The position numbers and the translations under genes are program-made. Shown here one piece after another: positions 37,206 through 45,795 of a stretch of DNA of 49,813 nt. Below the pieces are notes generated by a model that did not search any database, had not been told where the DNA came from, and saw only the letters and a program-made list of their open reading frames with translations. This DNA comes from an uncultured Candidatus Saccharibacteria bacterium (lineage in GTDB: Bacteria > Patescibacteriota > Saccharimonadia > Saccharimonadales > Saccharimonadaceae). The DNA lies in the NCBI GenBank assembly GCA_947302355.1, contig CAMYUU010000005.1, forward strand, positions 1 through 49,813, in the 5' to 3' direction. Position 1 is the stretch's first letter, and the number at the start of each line of letters is the position of its first letter.

Positions 37206-37395
37206 AAAAATAACGCTGAATCAGAAGATAGCAAAGCTTGATAACGAGGTGGAGTGGTTTTATTCTGATGATTTTAAATTAGAAGATGCCGCTAAAAAAT
37301 ACCAAGAAGCAGTAGCTTTGGCAAAAGATATAGAAAAAGATTTAAAAGAACTGAAGAATGAAATAGAAGTGCTGTCGGAAGATTTTAGCAAATAA
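37198..37395 (+). CDS. xseB: Exodeoxyribonuclease VII small subunit
   Basis: A 65-residue helical partner of XseA, with EWFYSDDFKLEDAAKKYQEAVALAKDIEKDLKE as the typical two-helix core, which assembles around the XseA coiled coil. The start was placed at 37198, preceded by GAAAGGAA and overlapping the xseA stop by 8 nt. A longer frame from 37159 would run further into xseA without support. Confidence 0.88.
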   Translation: MSEKITLNQKIAKLDNEVEWFYSDDFKLEDAAKKYQEAVALAKDIEKDLKELKNEIEVLSEDFSK

Positions 37396-37424
37396 TAACG
37401 ATGGGATTGTGTTATAATTAGGTT

Positions 37425-38162
37425 ATGGATAATTTTCAAACAGTACAAGGCGGAACTTCTTCTGCGGCTATGAATAGACCAATGGTGCAGCAGCCCCAGA
37501 ATTTACCGCCGGTATATAAAGACAACTCTGGCCTAATTAAGACGATTGCTATCGTGGTGATTTCGTTAATTGCTGCGACATTTATAGGATTATTTATTTG
37601 GATTTTCTTGCAATACAGCGAAGTAAGCAATGATGTTGACGGACAGATTGCGGTGGCTGTAGCTAAGGCGAAGGATGAGCAGGCGTCTCAGCTAGAGGCG
37701 GAGTTTGCAGAAAGAGAAAAATTGCCGTATAAGACGTTTTCTGGTCCAGTTGATTATGGTCAGCTAACTTTTAACTATCCAAAGACTTGGAGTGTATACG
37801 TGGCGGCTGATGCTTCTAATGGTGGGGATTACGAGGCTTTCTTTAATCCGACTCAAGTTAATACCGTAGCTAAGGATACGATTAATGCACTCAGATTAAC
37901 TATTCGGGATGATAGCTTCGATGATGTGGCCGAAGAATATCAAAAGTTCATGGATCGAAAAGATTCAAATTTAACCATGCAGGCTGCAACGATTAATGAT
38001 ATACCAGTAAACCGTTATACTGGGACCATTCCGGGTACAGACCTTAATGGTGTTATTGTGATTTTTAAGATTCGCGATAAGACCGCAGTGTTTCAGACTG
38101 ATTCGATGCTCTTTGAGGGTGATTTTGATGCTGTACTCGAGACCGTTACATTCAATGCATAG
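37425..38162 (+). CDS. Hypothetical membrane-anchored protein, PsbP-like external domain
   Basis: A 245-residue protein. A disordered N-terminal 35 residues (Gln/Pro/Asn-rich) precede one transmembrane helix (IAIVVISLIAATFIGLFIWI), a short coiled coil (AKAKDEQASQLEAEFAERE), and a C-terminal beta-rich domain with LTFNYPKTWSVYVAAD that recalls PsbP-like or lipoprotein folds. It matches the layout of the proteins at 32347, 43572 and 44770. TATAAT (37413-37418) ends 6 nt before the ATG. Confidence 0.75.
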   Translation: MDNFQTVQGGTSSAAMNRPMVQQPQNLPPVYKDNSGLIKTIAIVVISLIAATFIGLFIWIFLQYSEVSNDVDGQIAVAVAKAKDEQASQLEAEFAEREKLPYKTFSGPVDYGQLTFNYPKTWSVYVAADASNGGDYEAFFNPTQVNTVAKDTINALRLTIRDDSFDDVAEEYQKFMDRKDSNLTMQAATINDIPVNRYTGTIPGTDLNGVIVIFKIRDKTAVFQTDSMLFEGDFDAVLETVTFNA

Positions 38163-38190
38163 TCATTTGATTTAGTGTTATAATTAGAGT

Positions 38191-38874
38191 ATGGAGAGTG
38201 AGGTAGACGGTGTTTTGGTGGCGGCGCATGAGCTTAAGGCGCCACTAGCAGTGATTCGGCAGTTGGCTTTTTCGCTTGATGAATTAGCACCTCAAAATGA
38301 ACAAATACGTAGTGAAATGATTCAAGTGTCTGAGCGGGCAATTAAGCAAGTGAATGATCTTGCAAAAGTTAGAAGGCTCGAAGATGGGCTATTTGTGATG
38401 GAGCCAGTATCGGTGCGAGCAGTGTGCGATGACGTGTCTAGGGAGCTGATTCATTTATATGGCAATGAAAAAAAAGAACTATCAGTGAAGTATTCTAATC
38501 GGGCGAGGCTGGTTACGGCTAACCATGATTTGTTATATAGCGTGGTTTATAACTTTTTGCTAAATGCTATGCATTATTCTAATGATGAAACAAAAGCGGA
38601 GCTATTGGTTCATGATGCGAGGGAAAAGGTTAGAATCGTGGTGCGCGATTATGGGCCGGCACTACCTGTTGCAATTTGGCGGAGAATAAGAGAGGGGGGA
38701 CTGAGTGAGCCTACTTCGATTGCGATGCGTTCGGGTTCATCTGGCTTGGGACTTTATATTGCCTCAGAATTCTCTAGGTATATGCATGGAAAGTTGGGGG
38801 CGGTACGACATCGTGATGGTACTAGTTTTTTTGTGGAGTTGCCAGTTTCTAAGCAAGCGAGTTTGTTTGTATGA
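38191..38874 (+). CDS. Soluble sensor-less histidine kinase
   Basis: A 227-residue two-component kinase consisting only of a dimerisation/phosphoacceptor helix pair (AAHELKAPLAV, His13) and an HATPase_c domain (N box NFLLNAMHYSND, G1 VRDYGPALP, G2 GSSGLGLYIASEFSRYMHG, then GTSFFVELPV). There is no transmembrane or sensory domain upstream of the H box. The start is fixed by TATAAT (38179-38184), 6 nt before the ATG. It overlaps the response regulator by 4 nt. The input is therefore cytosolic or supplied by a partner protein. Confidence 0.88.
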   Translation: MESEVDGVLVAAHELKAPLAVIRQLAFSLDELAPQNEQIRSEMIQVSERAIKQVNDLAKVRRLEDGLFVMEPVSVRAVCDDVSRELIHLYGNEKKELSVKYSNRARLVTANHDLLYSVVYNFLLNAMHYSNDETKAELLVHDAREKVRIVVRDYGPALPVAIWRRIREGGLSEPTSIAMRSGSSGLGLYIASEFSRYMHGKLGAVRHRDGTSFFVELPVSKQASLFV

Positions 38875-39215
38875 TTTTTGTGATTGATGATGATGAACTG
38901 ATGTCTCGATGTATTGTAAGGGCATGTCGCGATCACGAAGTGAAAGAATTTAGTAATGCCATCGATGCAATGAAGGCGCTTGATGAAAAAATGCCAAATT
39001 TAGTTTTTCTAGATATATTACTTGATGGACCTGATGGATTTGCATTGATAAATGAGATGGCTTCTTATACCGACACCGTTAAGATTCCGATTGTGATTGT
39101 GTCGTCACTTGATTTGGAAGGCAAAGATTTGTCGCCATATGGCGTGATTGGTATACTGAGTAAAGATTCTATGGTGCCAGAGGAGCTTTTGGCTTATGCG
39201 AACAAATACGACTAA
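38871..39215 (+). CDS. Single-domain response regulator (CheY-like receiver)
   Basis: A 114-residue receiver domain with no output domain. The acidic pocket is IDDDE at 5-9, the phosphoacceptor Asp48 is in LVFLDILLDGPDG, the switch Ser is in VIVSS, and the conserved Lys is in GILSKDS. It overlaps the kinase by 4 nt (ATGA) and recO by 20 nt, so the three genes are co-expressed. Signal output must go through protein contacts, as for CheY or Spo0F; the partner is not evident here. Confidence 0.88.
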   Translation: MIFVIDDDELMSRCIVRACRDHEVKEFSNAIDAMKALDEKMPNLVFLDILLDGPDGFALINEMASYTDTVKIPIVIVSSLDLEGKDLSPYGVIGILSKDSMVPEELLAYANKYD

Positions 39216-39885
39216 AAGAGACTATAAAACATTAGCTTATGTACTAAAGCGGACAAATTACGGTGAGGCTGATCGGATTCTAAATTTGATTACTCCTGAA
39301 GGAAAGGTCACTGCGATTGCAAAGGGGGTAAGAAAAGAGAAATCGAAATTAGCTGGCGGTGTAGAAATATTTTCGTTGGTTGAGCTTAATTTGCATGCGG
39401 GAAGGTCGGAGTTTGCTGTAGTCACGGGGTCTAGAATGAAAAAGTATTACGGTAATTTACTAAAAGATTATAATCGTATGGAGCTAGCTGGTGCAATTCT
39501 CAAGAAAACTAATCGTTTGGCTGAGCACTCTGATAGTCCGGACTATTTTAGAATAGTCGACCAATGTTTAAAGGAGTTAAATGATGGCGCAAACGAGAGT
39601 TTGGTTAAATGTTGGTTTATATTAAATACATTAAAGGCGAGTGGCGAAGAAGTGAATTTATATCGTGATATTAATGGCGATAAACTTAGTGCGGATGTGC
39701 GTTATGACTGGGATATTGGACAAGAAGCTTTTGCAATGAATCAAAATGGGCTTTATGGTGCGGATGAAATTAAAATGTTAAGATTAATGTCTACAGCTGG
39801 CTTAAAGACGGTACAGAAGGTTAAGTCGTTAGAAGATTTACTGGTTAAGATTACGGATTTTGCTAGCATAGTGAGCGATAATTAA
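39196..39885 (+). CDS. recO: DNA repair protein RecO
   Basis: A 229-residue recombination mediator that helps load RecA. An N-terminal OB-fold contains LAYVLKRTNYGEADRILNLITPEGKVTAIAKGVRKEKSK, split here as the family hallmark GEADRI and KVTAIAKGVRK, followed by SKLAGGVEIFSLVELNLH and a helical C-terminal domain. The zinc-binding cysteines found in many RecO proteins are absent. It overlaps the response regulator gene and has no own ribosome site, so it is translated from the shared transcript. Confidence 0.88.
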   Translation: MRTNTTKRDYKTLAYVLKRTNYGEADRILNLITPEGKVTAIAKGVRKEKSKLAGGVEIFSLVELNLHAGRSEFAVVTGSRMKKYYGNLLKDYNRMELAGAILKKTNRLAEHSDSPDYFRIVDQCLKELNDGANESLVKCWFILNTLKASGEEVNLYRDINGDKLSADVRYDWDIGQEAFAMNQNGLYGADEIKMLRLMSTAGLKTVQKVKSLEDLLVKITDFASIVSDN

Positions 39886-39920
39886 ATATGTTATAATATA
39901 CAAAGTAAAAAGGAGAAAAT

Positions 39921-40523
39921 ATGGCAGATTTTAATAAAGTATTGACGCCAGGAGATTATCAAAAAGGCGAATTAAATGTAGTAATAGAAATTCCTACTGG
40001 CTCTAATCATAAGATAGAATGGGATCGCGAGCATGCCTGCTTTATGCTAGATCGAGTTGAGCCAATGGCTTTTGCTAAGCCATGCAACTATGGCTTTATT
40101 CCACAGACACTTGATGAGGATGGCGATGAGCTAGATGTACTGATGATTACGGATCAACCATTGACGACTGGAATTTGGATGAAGGCGAAGATATTGGGTG
40201 TAATGAAATTTGTGGATGGCGGAGAAGTTGATGATAAGATTATCTGCGTTCCCGCCGATGATCGTAATAATGGGGATGCTTATCAATCTCTAAAGGATTT
40301 GCCTGCTCAGACTTTGAAGCAGATTGAATTTCATTTCAATCATTATAAGGATCTAAAAGAGGCTGGAACTACGGAGGTTAAAGCTTTTGAAGATGTTGAA
40401 TCGGCAAAGAAAGTAATTGCCGCTTCAATTGAGCGATATCTTGATATCCATCCAGAACTAACAGCTAAAAATGCAGTGAAGGATACTGCGGATAAAATTA
40501 AAGAAGCAATTAAAGAATTATAA
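39921..40523 (+). CDS. ppa: Inorganic pyrophosphatase
   Basis: A 200-residue family I pyrophosphatase that hydrolyses pyrophosphate. Motifs are IPTGSNHKIEWDRE, NYGFIPQTL, and the metal-binding DEDGDELDVLM; KDLPAQTLKQIEFHFNHYKDLK follows. The C-terminal 20 residues extend past the usual end as a Lys/Ala-rich helix. TATAAT (39893-39898), a 22-nt leader and AAAAAGGAGAA before the ATG make this a leadered gene. Its last 6 nt overlap convergent glyS. Confidence 0.95.
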   Translation: MADFNKVLTPGDYQKGELNVVIEIPTGSNHKIEWDREHACFMLDRVEPMAFAKPCNYGFIPQTLDEDGDELDVLMITDQPLTTGIWMKAKILGVMKFVDGGEVDDKIICVPADDRNNGDAYQSLKDLPAQTLKQIEFHFNHYKDLKEAGTTEVKAFEDVESAKKVIAASIERYLDIHPELTAKNAVKDTADKIKEAIKEL

Positions 40524-41861
40524 TTCTTTAATACTGACACGGATTTGGTCAGTGGTGTCACGGTCACGAATAGTGACCGTGTCATTTTCTAGCGTATCAA
40601 AATCAATAACCACGCACTTAGGTGTACCGATTTCGTCTTGCTTGCGATAGCGTTTGCCGATATTGCCAGAATCATCCCAGGTTACGTTGCCATATTTAGC
40701 GCGAAGAAGTTGGTAGACTTCCTTGGCTTTCGCTACGAGCTCGGGCTTATTCTTGAGTAATGGGGAAACGCAGAATTTATATGGCGCTAAGTTCTCTGAA
40801 AGTTTCAAGACGGTGCGTTTTTCGCCATTAATTTCATCTTCGATATAGGCAGTTGAAATGACGGCCAAGAATAGACGCTCTACGCCAATAGATGGTTCGA
40901 TAATGTGTGGAATAAAGACTTCGCCGGTGTTTTTATCGCGATATTCCATGGATTTACCGGATTCTCTTTGGATATTTACTAGATCGAAATCGGTACGATA
41001 GGCTAACCCCATGAGTTCTTCTTCGCCGTTTGGGTAGTCAAACATGAAGTCTACGGTGCGGCGGCTGTAATGAGCACGGTCTTTTTCGGGCACTTCGTAC
41101 TCGTGGAGATTGTCCGAATTCAATCCCATGTGATTTTCTAGGAAATCACGTTGTAGTTTTCGCATCTCTTCGAAATTTTCTTCCCACGTATCTGGCTTAA
41201 CGAAGTATTCAATTTCCATTTGTGAACATTCGCGGTCACGCAAAATAAAGTCGCGAGGGCTGATTTCGTTACGGAACGCTTTGCCTTGTTGGGCGAGGCC
41301 AAAAGGTAGATTGGGGTAAAAGGTATCCAAGACGTTTTTATAATTCACGAAAATACCTTGGGCGGTTTCGGGGCGAAGGTAAGCGATGTTTTTATTGGCT
41401 ATTTCGGCTTCATCATCTGGCAAAACGGCACCTACATGTGTGGTGAACATCATATTGAATTTGCGAATTGGTCCCCAGTTTTCCTTACCGCAGACTGGGC
41501 ATTTAGTATGGGTAGCTAAGAACTCTTCAGTGGTGACAGCTTCGCTTATTCCGTCGGCAATTTTATCGGCGCGAAAGCGAGACTTACATTCTTTGCATTC
41601 AACTAGAGGATCGGCAAAAGTGGCAGTGTGACCACTGGCTTCCCAGGTGCGTGGGTTCATTAGGATTGCGGCGTCAATTCCATAGACTTCATCTCTATTT
41701 TCTACGAAATAGTTCCACCATTCGTTCATGATGTTTCTCTTCAAGGAAACACCAAGTGGGCCATAGTCCCAGGTGCCGGCCATGCCGCCATAAATATCAG
41801 AGCCTGGAAAGATAAAACCGCGGCGTTTACATAAGCTTACGATGTCTTCGAGTTTATTCAT
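40518..41861 (-). CDS. glyS: Glycyl-tRNA synthetase (class II, single-chain dimer type)
   Basis: A 447-residue enzyme charging tRNA-Gly. Motif 1-like AGTWDYGPLGVSLKRN near the N-terminus, two CxxC-like pairs (CKECKSRF and CPVCGKENW) for zinc, RPETAQGIFVNYK, FRNEISPRDFILRDRE (motif 2), and a motif 3 segment with PSIGVERLF, then an anticodon-binding domain. It belongs to the eukaryote/archaea-like alpha2 type found in many bacteria. The minus-strand TATAAT (41868-41873) ends 6 nt before the ATG. It lies 17 nt downstream of hisS but has its own promoter. Confidence 0.95.
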   Translation of the reverse strand: MNKLEDIVSLCKRRGFIFPGSDIYGGMAGTWDYGPLGVSLKRNIMNEWWNYFVENRDEVYGIDAAILMNPRTWEASGHTATFADPLVECKECKSRFRADKIADGISEAVTTEEFLATHTKCPVCGKENWGPIRKFNMMFTTHVGAVLPDDEAEIANKNIAYLRPETAQGIFVNYKNVLDTFYPNLPFGLAQQGKAFRNEISPRDFILRDRECSQMEIEYFVKPDTWEENFEEMRKLQRDFLENHMGLNSDNLHEYEVPEKDRAHYSRRTVDFMFDYPNGEEELMGLAYRTDFDLVNIQRESGKSMEYRDKNTGEVFIPHIIEPSIGVERLFLAVISTAYIEDEINGEKRTVLKLSENLAPYKFCVSPLLKNKPELVAKAKEVYQLLRAKYGNVTWDDSGNIGKRYRKQDEIGTPKCVVIDFDTLENDTVTIRDRDTTDQIRVSIKEL

Positions 41862-41878
41862 ATGATAATTATATCATA

Positions 41879-43210
41879 TTAGTCGGCCCAGAAATCTTCG
41901 GGGTTGGATTCGACATTGATATTGATTTCGCTGGTTTCGCCAGTTTCGAAATTCTTGGACTCAAGAGTTTGCGATGCGACTTCTGCTTCGCCAATCACGA
42001 TGCCATTCTTAGCAACTTTGGTGGCATAGGTAAGTTTGTCGCTAAGATTTTTGCCCGCAAAAACGATTGTGACACTATGCTTTTTATTGCGAAGCTTTTT
42101 TGCAACATTCATGGCTTCATCAAATTCGTGTTCCGACACTGGAATAATTGCATAATCTAGAAAGTTGGCTTTATCAGCGATAAGCCCACGTTCGTTTAGA
42201 ACGTAGAATAGGCGAGTTAGGCCAATGGAACCACCAACGCCAGGGAATGACTTGTCGGAAAAGTATTTTGTGAGGTTTTCATAACGGCCGCCACCACAAA
42301 CGGAACCTATATTCTTGTGTTCCGGTAAGATGAATTCGAAAACTGTACCAGTGTAATAGTCTAGGCCTCGCACGATTTGCATATCGGCCATGATTTGGTC
42401 GTGCAAGTCTGCAGATTCTAGTAAATACAACACTTGGTCTAATTCGTTGACGCCATCTGTGAAGGTGTCGTTTGTAATTTCTAAATTACCAAGTTCTTTG
42501 ATGACGGCGGATCTTTCGCCGTGCAATCCAATGAAACTCAGGAGTTTTCTAACGACGTCTTTAGATAGGCCTAGTTCTTCTAAGGATTCTTTGGTCTGTT
42601 CTGGAGTGACCTTTTCGGCGTGATCGATGATACCGAAAATTTCTTTAGAGATTTTTTCCAAGTCGAGAGCCTCTAGCAGGCCGGAGAGAATTTTACGATT
42701 ACTAATGCGGGCAAGGACTGGGGTGTTGAGTTTAAAGGAATTAAATGTCGAAAGCAGGGTAGCAATAACATCTGCGTCGTAAGCAATAGGGAGGGTATTT
42801 CGACCGACAACGTCAATATCGCATTGATAGAACTCGCGAAAGCGACCTTTTTGAGCACGTTCCCCTCTGAAATTCAGGCCGGTTTGGGAAACTTTTAGAG
42901 GGAAGGACAAGTCATTTTCATGTTCGACGACATAGCGAGCTAGTGGAACCGTATGATCAAAGCGTAGTGCTTCTTTAATACTCTCTTCGGAACCAGAGGT
43001 TTTTATAACTTTGTAAATCTGTTTTTCGGTTTCGCCTCCAGCTTTGGCAAGTAAGATTTCTGTACGTTCAATAGTAGGTGTTTCAATATTTAAGAAACCA
43101 TGTTGATGATACTTTCTAATGATAGAGTCCTTTAATTGATCGAATTTTGTTTGGTCCTTTGGCGTAAGTTCTTGTGTGCCAGAGATTGAAGAGGTATTAA
43201 TCTTTTTCAT
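41879..43210 (-). CDS. hisS: Histidyl-tRNA synthetase
   Basis: A 443-residue class II synthetase charging tRNA-His. An N-terminal GTQELTPKDQTKFDQL is followed by ETPTIERTEILLAKAGGET, LRFDHTVPLARYV, NFRGERAQKGRFREFYQCD (motif 2), the histidine-specific VRGLDYYTGTVFE and SVCGGGRYENL, and a motif 3 segment GGSIGLTRL. A C-terminal anticodon-binding domain completes it. The minus-strand TATAAT (43218-43223) ends 7 nt before the ATG; it is divergent from tRNA-Phe. Confidence 0.95.
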   Translation of the reverse strand: MKKINTSSISGTQELTPKDQTKFDQLKDSIIRKYHQHGFLNIETPTIERTEILLAKAGGETEKQIYKVIKTSGSEESIKEALRFDHTVPLARYVVEHENDLSFPLKVSQTGLNFRGERAQKGRFREFYQCDIDVVGRNTLPIAYDADVIATLLSTFNSFKLNTPVLARISNRKILSGLLEALDLEKISKEIFGIIDHAEKVTPEQTKESLEELGLSKDVVRKLLSFIGLHGERSAVIKELGNLEITNDTFTDGVNELDQVLYLLESADLHDQIMADMQIVRGLDYYTGTVFEFILPEHKNIGSVCGGGRYENLTKYFSDKSFPGVGGSIGLTRLFYVLNERGLIADKANFLDYAIIPVSEHEFDEAMNVAKKLRNKKHSVTIVFAGKNLSDKLTYATKVAKNGIVIGEAEVASQTLESKNFETGETSEININVESNPEDFWAD

Positions 43211-43252
43211 GGTTTTAATTATAACATAGATGTGATATAATGTAGAAGTCGT

Positions 43253-43328
43253 GGCGCTGTAGCTCAGTTGGTAGAGCAGAGGCCTGAAGAGCCTTGTGTC
43301 ACTGGTTCAAGTCCAGTCGGCGCCACCA
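43253..43328 (+). tRNA. tRNA-Phe (anticodon GAA), CCA encoded
   Basis: Acceptor GGCGCTG pairs with CGGCGCC, then A and CCA. The D-arm AGCTCAGTTGGTAGAGCA is standard, the anticodon loop CTGAAGA gives GAA, and the T-arm is GGTTCAAGTCC. TATAAT sits at about 43236-43241, divergent from hisS. Confidence 0.97.
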
Positions 43329-43340
43329 GAACGTATTTAA

Positions 43341-43363
43341 ATCGGCAAAATAGCCGATTTTTT
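43341..43363 (+). terminator. Intrinsic terminator of tRNA-Phe
   Basis: ATCGGC-AAAATA-GCCGAT followed by TTTTTAG, 13 nt past the tRNA. The right arm is the beginning of the 137-bp direct repeat. Confidence 0.85.
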
Positions 43364-43489
43364 AGTAGTAATTTTCTGTTAAGTACCTTGTAACAATAGT
43401 ATGCATTTTTGGACCATTTTTTGCATCAAAAAACTGCCAAAAATGCGATTTTTACCCCTGTTAAAATGTCTGTTAATACCCTAAACAAT
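43353..43489. repeat. 137-bp direct repeat, copy 1
   Basis: Nearly identical to 44585-44720 (one T/C difference and one single-base length difference in a T-run). It begins in the right arm of a terminator and runs to CCCTAAACAAT. It contains the internal inverted pair ATGCATTTTTGGAC / GCCAAAAATGC. Each copy lies downstream of one of two paralogous minus-strand genes. Confidence 0.93.
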
Positions 43490-43571
43490 CAGGTCTTAAT
43501 TTTTATAGTCGTTCGTATACCTTTTGACTACCTAGCCATCAAAATTGTTTTCTATCAGACTATATTTGTTT

Positions 43572-44456
43572 TTAATTCATTTTTTCAACACTTGTAAGTA
43601 CATAGCTACCATTGTACGGCGACAGCGTAAACTCATAAATTGACATACTGTCCACCATTTCGTTTAAAGTGCCCTCCGTCACTCCTAGTCCACCACTTAG
43701 TGATGTGGGTCCACAAATCCCCGCAGCAACCTCTACATCGGTATTTAGCTCTGCAAAAATTAAAGATACAACTATTTTTTCACCAGCTTTCTTTACCGAT
43801 GCAACCTTATGAGTCGCAACAACTGGGGAATATCCACCACCGGGCAATATGAATTCTCTGTATGCATTAATGCTGTCATCATAGACTAGATAGAAGAAAT
43901 TCTGAAAAGCATAGTTTTTCTTCTCAATGGAGCTGTAATCACCAAATAGCGACTGATATTTTTCGCTCATCAAATCGTAACTTATACTCTTACCGGTACA
44001 ATCGCCTTTCTCATACCTTTCTTCTACGCAACTGACGGTTTCTTTTTCGTTGTCACTTATTGAACTATAAGTTAGAAAAGTTTCCTGTTGACTATTGAAA
44101 TCTGAAGTAAAGGTATTGTAAGAAGCATTTAAACCGTAAGCCATTGTGCTGTTACCTTCACCTATATATTTTGCTAGTATTTTCTCTACCTCAGTAACCG
44201 ATATAGCATTTCCGTCAACATTTGTATCAGTGTTATCATCTTGATCAACAATATTTTGCGTTGGATTCCCTTCTTTTAATCTAGCAATTTCGGTATCTTT
44301 TTGCGAACTCTGCATCATACCATAAACGCCAAACCCAATTCCGCAAACCGCCACAATGCATGCAATGGCAGTAGCAATCTTCAGACCATTTCCATTTTTT
44401 TTCTTATCATCTACTACTGGCGTCATTTGCACTCCAGTTTCAGCGTTTTGTTCCAT
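43572..44456 (-). CDS. Modular membrane-anchored protein, paralogue A
   Basis: A 294-residue protein of unknown function. The cytosolic start MEQNAETGVQMTPVVDDKKK precedes a single helix (IATAIACIVAVCGIGFGVYGM), a short linker (QSSQKDTEIARLKEGN), and an external domain of about 220 residues with an internal Cys pair (SCVEERYEKGDC). The first 60 residues closely match paralogue B at 44770; the external domains do not. A leader of about 40 nt with AAAGGAA precedes the ATG, and its minus-strand -10 is TACAAT near 44494. It is a good candidate for a variable surface domain on a fixed anchor. Confidence 0.78.
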   Translation of the reverse strand: MEQNAETGVQMTPVVDDKKKNGNGLKIATAIACIVAVCGIGFGVYGMMQSSQKDTEIARLKEGNPTQNIVDQDDNTDTNVDGNAISVTEVEKILAKYIGEGNSTMAYGLNASYNTFTSDFNSQQETFLTYSSISDNEKETVSCVEERYEKGDCTGKSISYDLMSEKYQSLFGDYSSIEKKNYAFQNFFYLVYDDSINAYREFILPGGGYSPVVATHKVASVKKAGEKIVVSLIFAELNTDVEVAAGICGPTSLSGGLGVTEGTLNEMVDSMSIYEFTLSPYNGSYVLTSVEKMN

Positions 44457-44500
44457 TAAATTCCTTTCTATAATACTTATGCTTCTATTGTAGCATGATT
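44457..44500 (-). promoter_or_regulatory. Promoter/leader of paralogue A, shared with paralogue B
   Basis: Minus strand: TGC-TACAAT, then AGAAGCATAAGTATTATAGAAAGGAATTTA and ATG (given in parts: AGAAGCATAAG, TATTATAGAAAGG). The leader of paralogue B (45565-45605) shares ATAAGTATTATAGAAAGG. Confidence 0.75.
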
Positions 44501-44584
44501 CAGTTTTTCTAGGATATCATCTTTGTAGATTGTTAATGCCTGCCCAATTCGCCCCCACCAAACTTTATATAACTCGGCATTTTG

Positions 44585-44720
44585 GCCGATTTTTTAGTAG
44601 TAATTCTCTGTTAAGTACCTTGTAACAATAGTATGCATTTTTGGACCATTTTTGCATCAAAAAACTGCCAAAAATGCGATTTTTACCCCTGTTAAAATGT
44701 CTGTTAATACCCTAAACAAT
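44585..44720. repeat. 137-bp direct repeat, copy 2
   Basis: Second copy of the repeat at 43353-43489. Its left edge also forms a hairpin, TCGGC-ATTTTG-GCCGA followed by TTTTTTAG, although no plus-strand gene lies just upstream. It fills most of the gap between the two paralogues (44457-44769); the rest of that gap, about 44501-44575, holds no gene I can support. Confidence 0.93.
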
Positions 44721-44769
44721 TTGGTCACACAAAAAGCATTCGTAACTACCCCATGGGTGCTTTAGGAAA

Positions 44770-45564
44770 CTAATTCAACATTGAAGTATCATATTTTACA
44801 TAACTTCCGTCAGCTAGTACAAAAATTGTTGAGCCGTAACCGCCGGCAGGTGCACCTTCTTGACCTACGCCAATAGTGAATGCATCTACGACAAAACCAT
44901 CTATCTTTAGTTTGCCCTTTATATTAAAATCAGATTTTTCCAGAGCGTCGTTCAATGATAGATACTCCACGCTACCATCTTCCATAATGAAAGCTACGCT
45001 GTCGTATAGGGCATCGTGTCCTTCGCCAACTTCAACCACTTTATAAATCTTGCCAGTTATGCCATTTATGCTACAGTTTTTCAAAAAACGAGTATTGCTG
45101 ACGATCCCGCCATCATTCCCGCCAACCCATTTTGAATCAACAGAGTTTACGTTGCATTCGCTTATTTCTCCATTATGAATATTTAAACTAAGTGAAAATT
45201 CACCATTCTCTCCATAGCCTATGGTCCCTGATTTAAAATATATATTATAAATCATCGGCGCAGTAGCAGATATAACCGGATTTTGCTTCTTGACAGTAGA
45301 ATCAGTCTGTGAATCATCAGAAATTTTAATTTCATCAGTTTCCAGAGTAGTAACTTTACCATTAGAATCCTCAATCTGAACTTTTAGGTCAGAAATTTGA
45401 TCGTCTTTTTGTGAACTCTGAATCATACCATAAATACCAAACCCAATACCGCAAACCGCCGCAATACAGGCAATTGCAGTAGCGATTTTTAAACCATTTC
45501 CACTTTTTTGCTTATTCTCTACTACTGGCACCGTTGGCGCTTCAGTATTGATATTTTGTTCCAT
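44770..45564 (-). CDS. Modular membrane-anchored protein, paralogue B
   Basis: A 264-residue relative of the protein at 43572. Shared parts: the MEQN start, PVVENKQKSGNGLKIATAIA, the hydrophobic helix ending CGIGFGIYGMIQSSQKDDQI, and the leader. Different parts: a coiled-coil linker (ISDLKVQIEDSNGKVTTLET) and a beta-rich external domain with two cysteines and Gly-rich turns (GVGQEGAPAGGYGS). The start is placed at the ATG at 45564, not a TTG one codon earlier. AAAGGG lies before it and a minus-strand TATAAT is near 45598. Function unknown. Confidence 0.78.
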   Translation of the reverse strand: MEQNINTEAPTVPVVENKQKSGNGLKIATAIACIAAVCGIGFGIYGMIQSSQKDDQISDLKVQIEDSNGKVTTLETDEIKISDDSQTDSTVKKQNPVISATAPMIYNIYFKSGTIGYGENGEFSLSLNIHNGEISECNVNSVDSKWVGGNDGGIVSNTRFLKNCSINGITGKIYKVVEVGEGHDALYDSVAFIMEDGSVEYLSLNDALEKSDFNIKGKLKIDGFVVDAFTIGVGQEGAPAGGYGSTIFVLADGSYVKYDTSMLN

Positions 45565-45605
45565 CAAAAACCCTTTCTATAATACTTATGTTTCTATTAT
45601 AATAT

Positions 45606-45795
45606 AGTTAATAACACTTTGCAAGAAGAAGACATCTGATTTACGACATCATTATGACAATTGTTGTATTGCGGGGTCTTCTACGTCGCGGCTACGGTTG
45701 TTTTGCGAAGGACGAATATTAATCATGGAGTCGAACTCTACTTTTTATATTTCGTTTTCGAATATACATTCGTTTTTCGTAATGCCACCCAGGGG
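45606..45795. other. Intergenic stretch without a recognisable gene
   Basis: About 190 nt between the leader of paralogue B and the 3' end of the AlkD-like pseudogene. I see no tRNA, convincing ORF, repeat or strong hairpin in it. Confidence 0.5.

Noticed and set aside
43409-43597. 62-codon plus-strand frame in the repeat region
   Set aside because: It lies mostly in the 137-bp repeat, has no ribosome site, and no comparable frame is kept with the second repeat copy.
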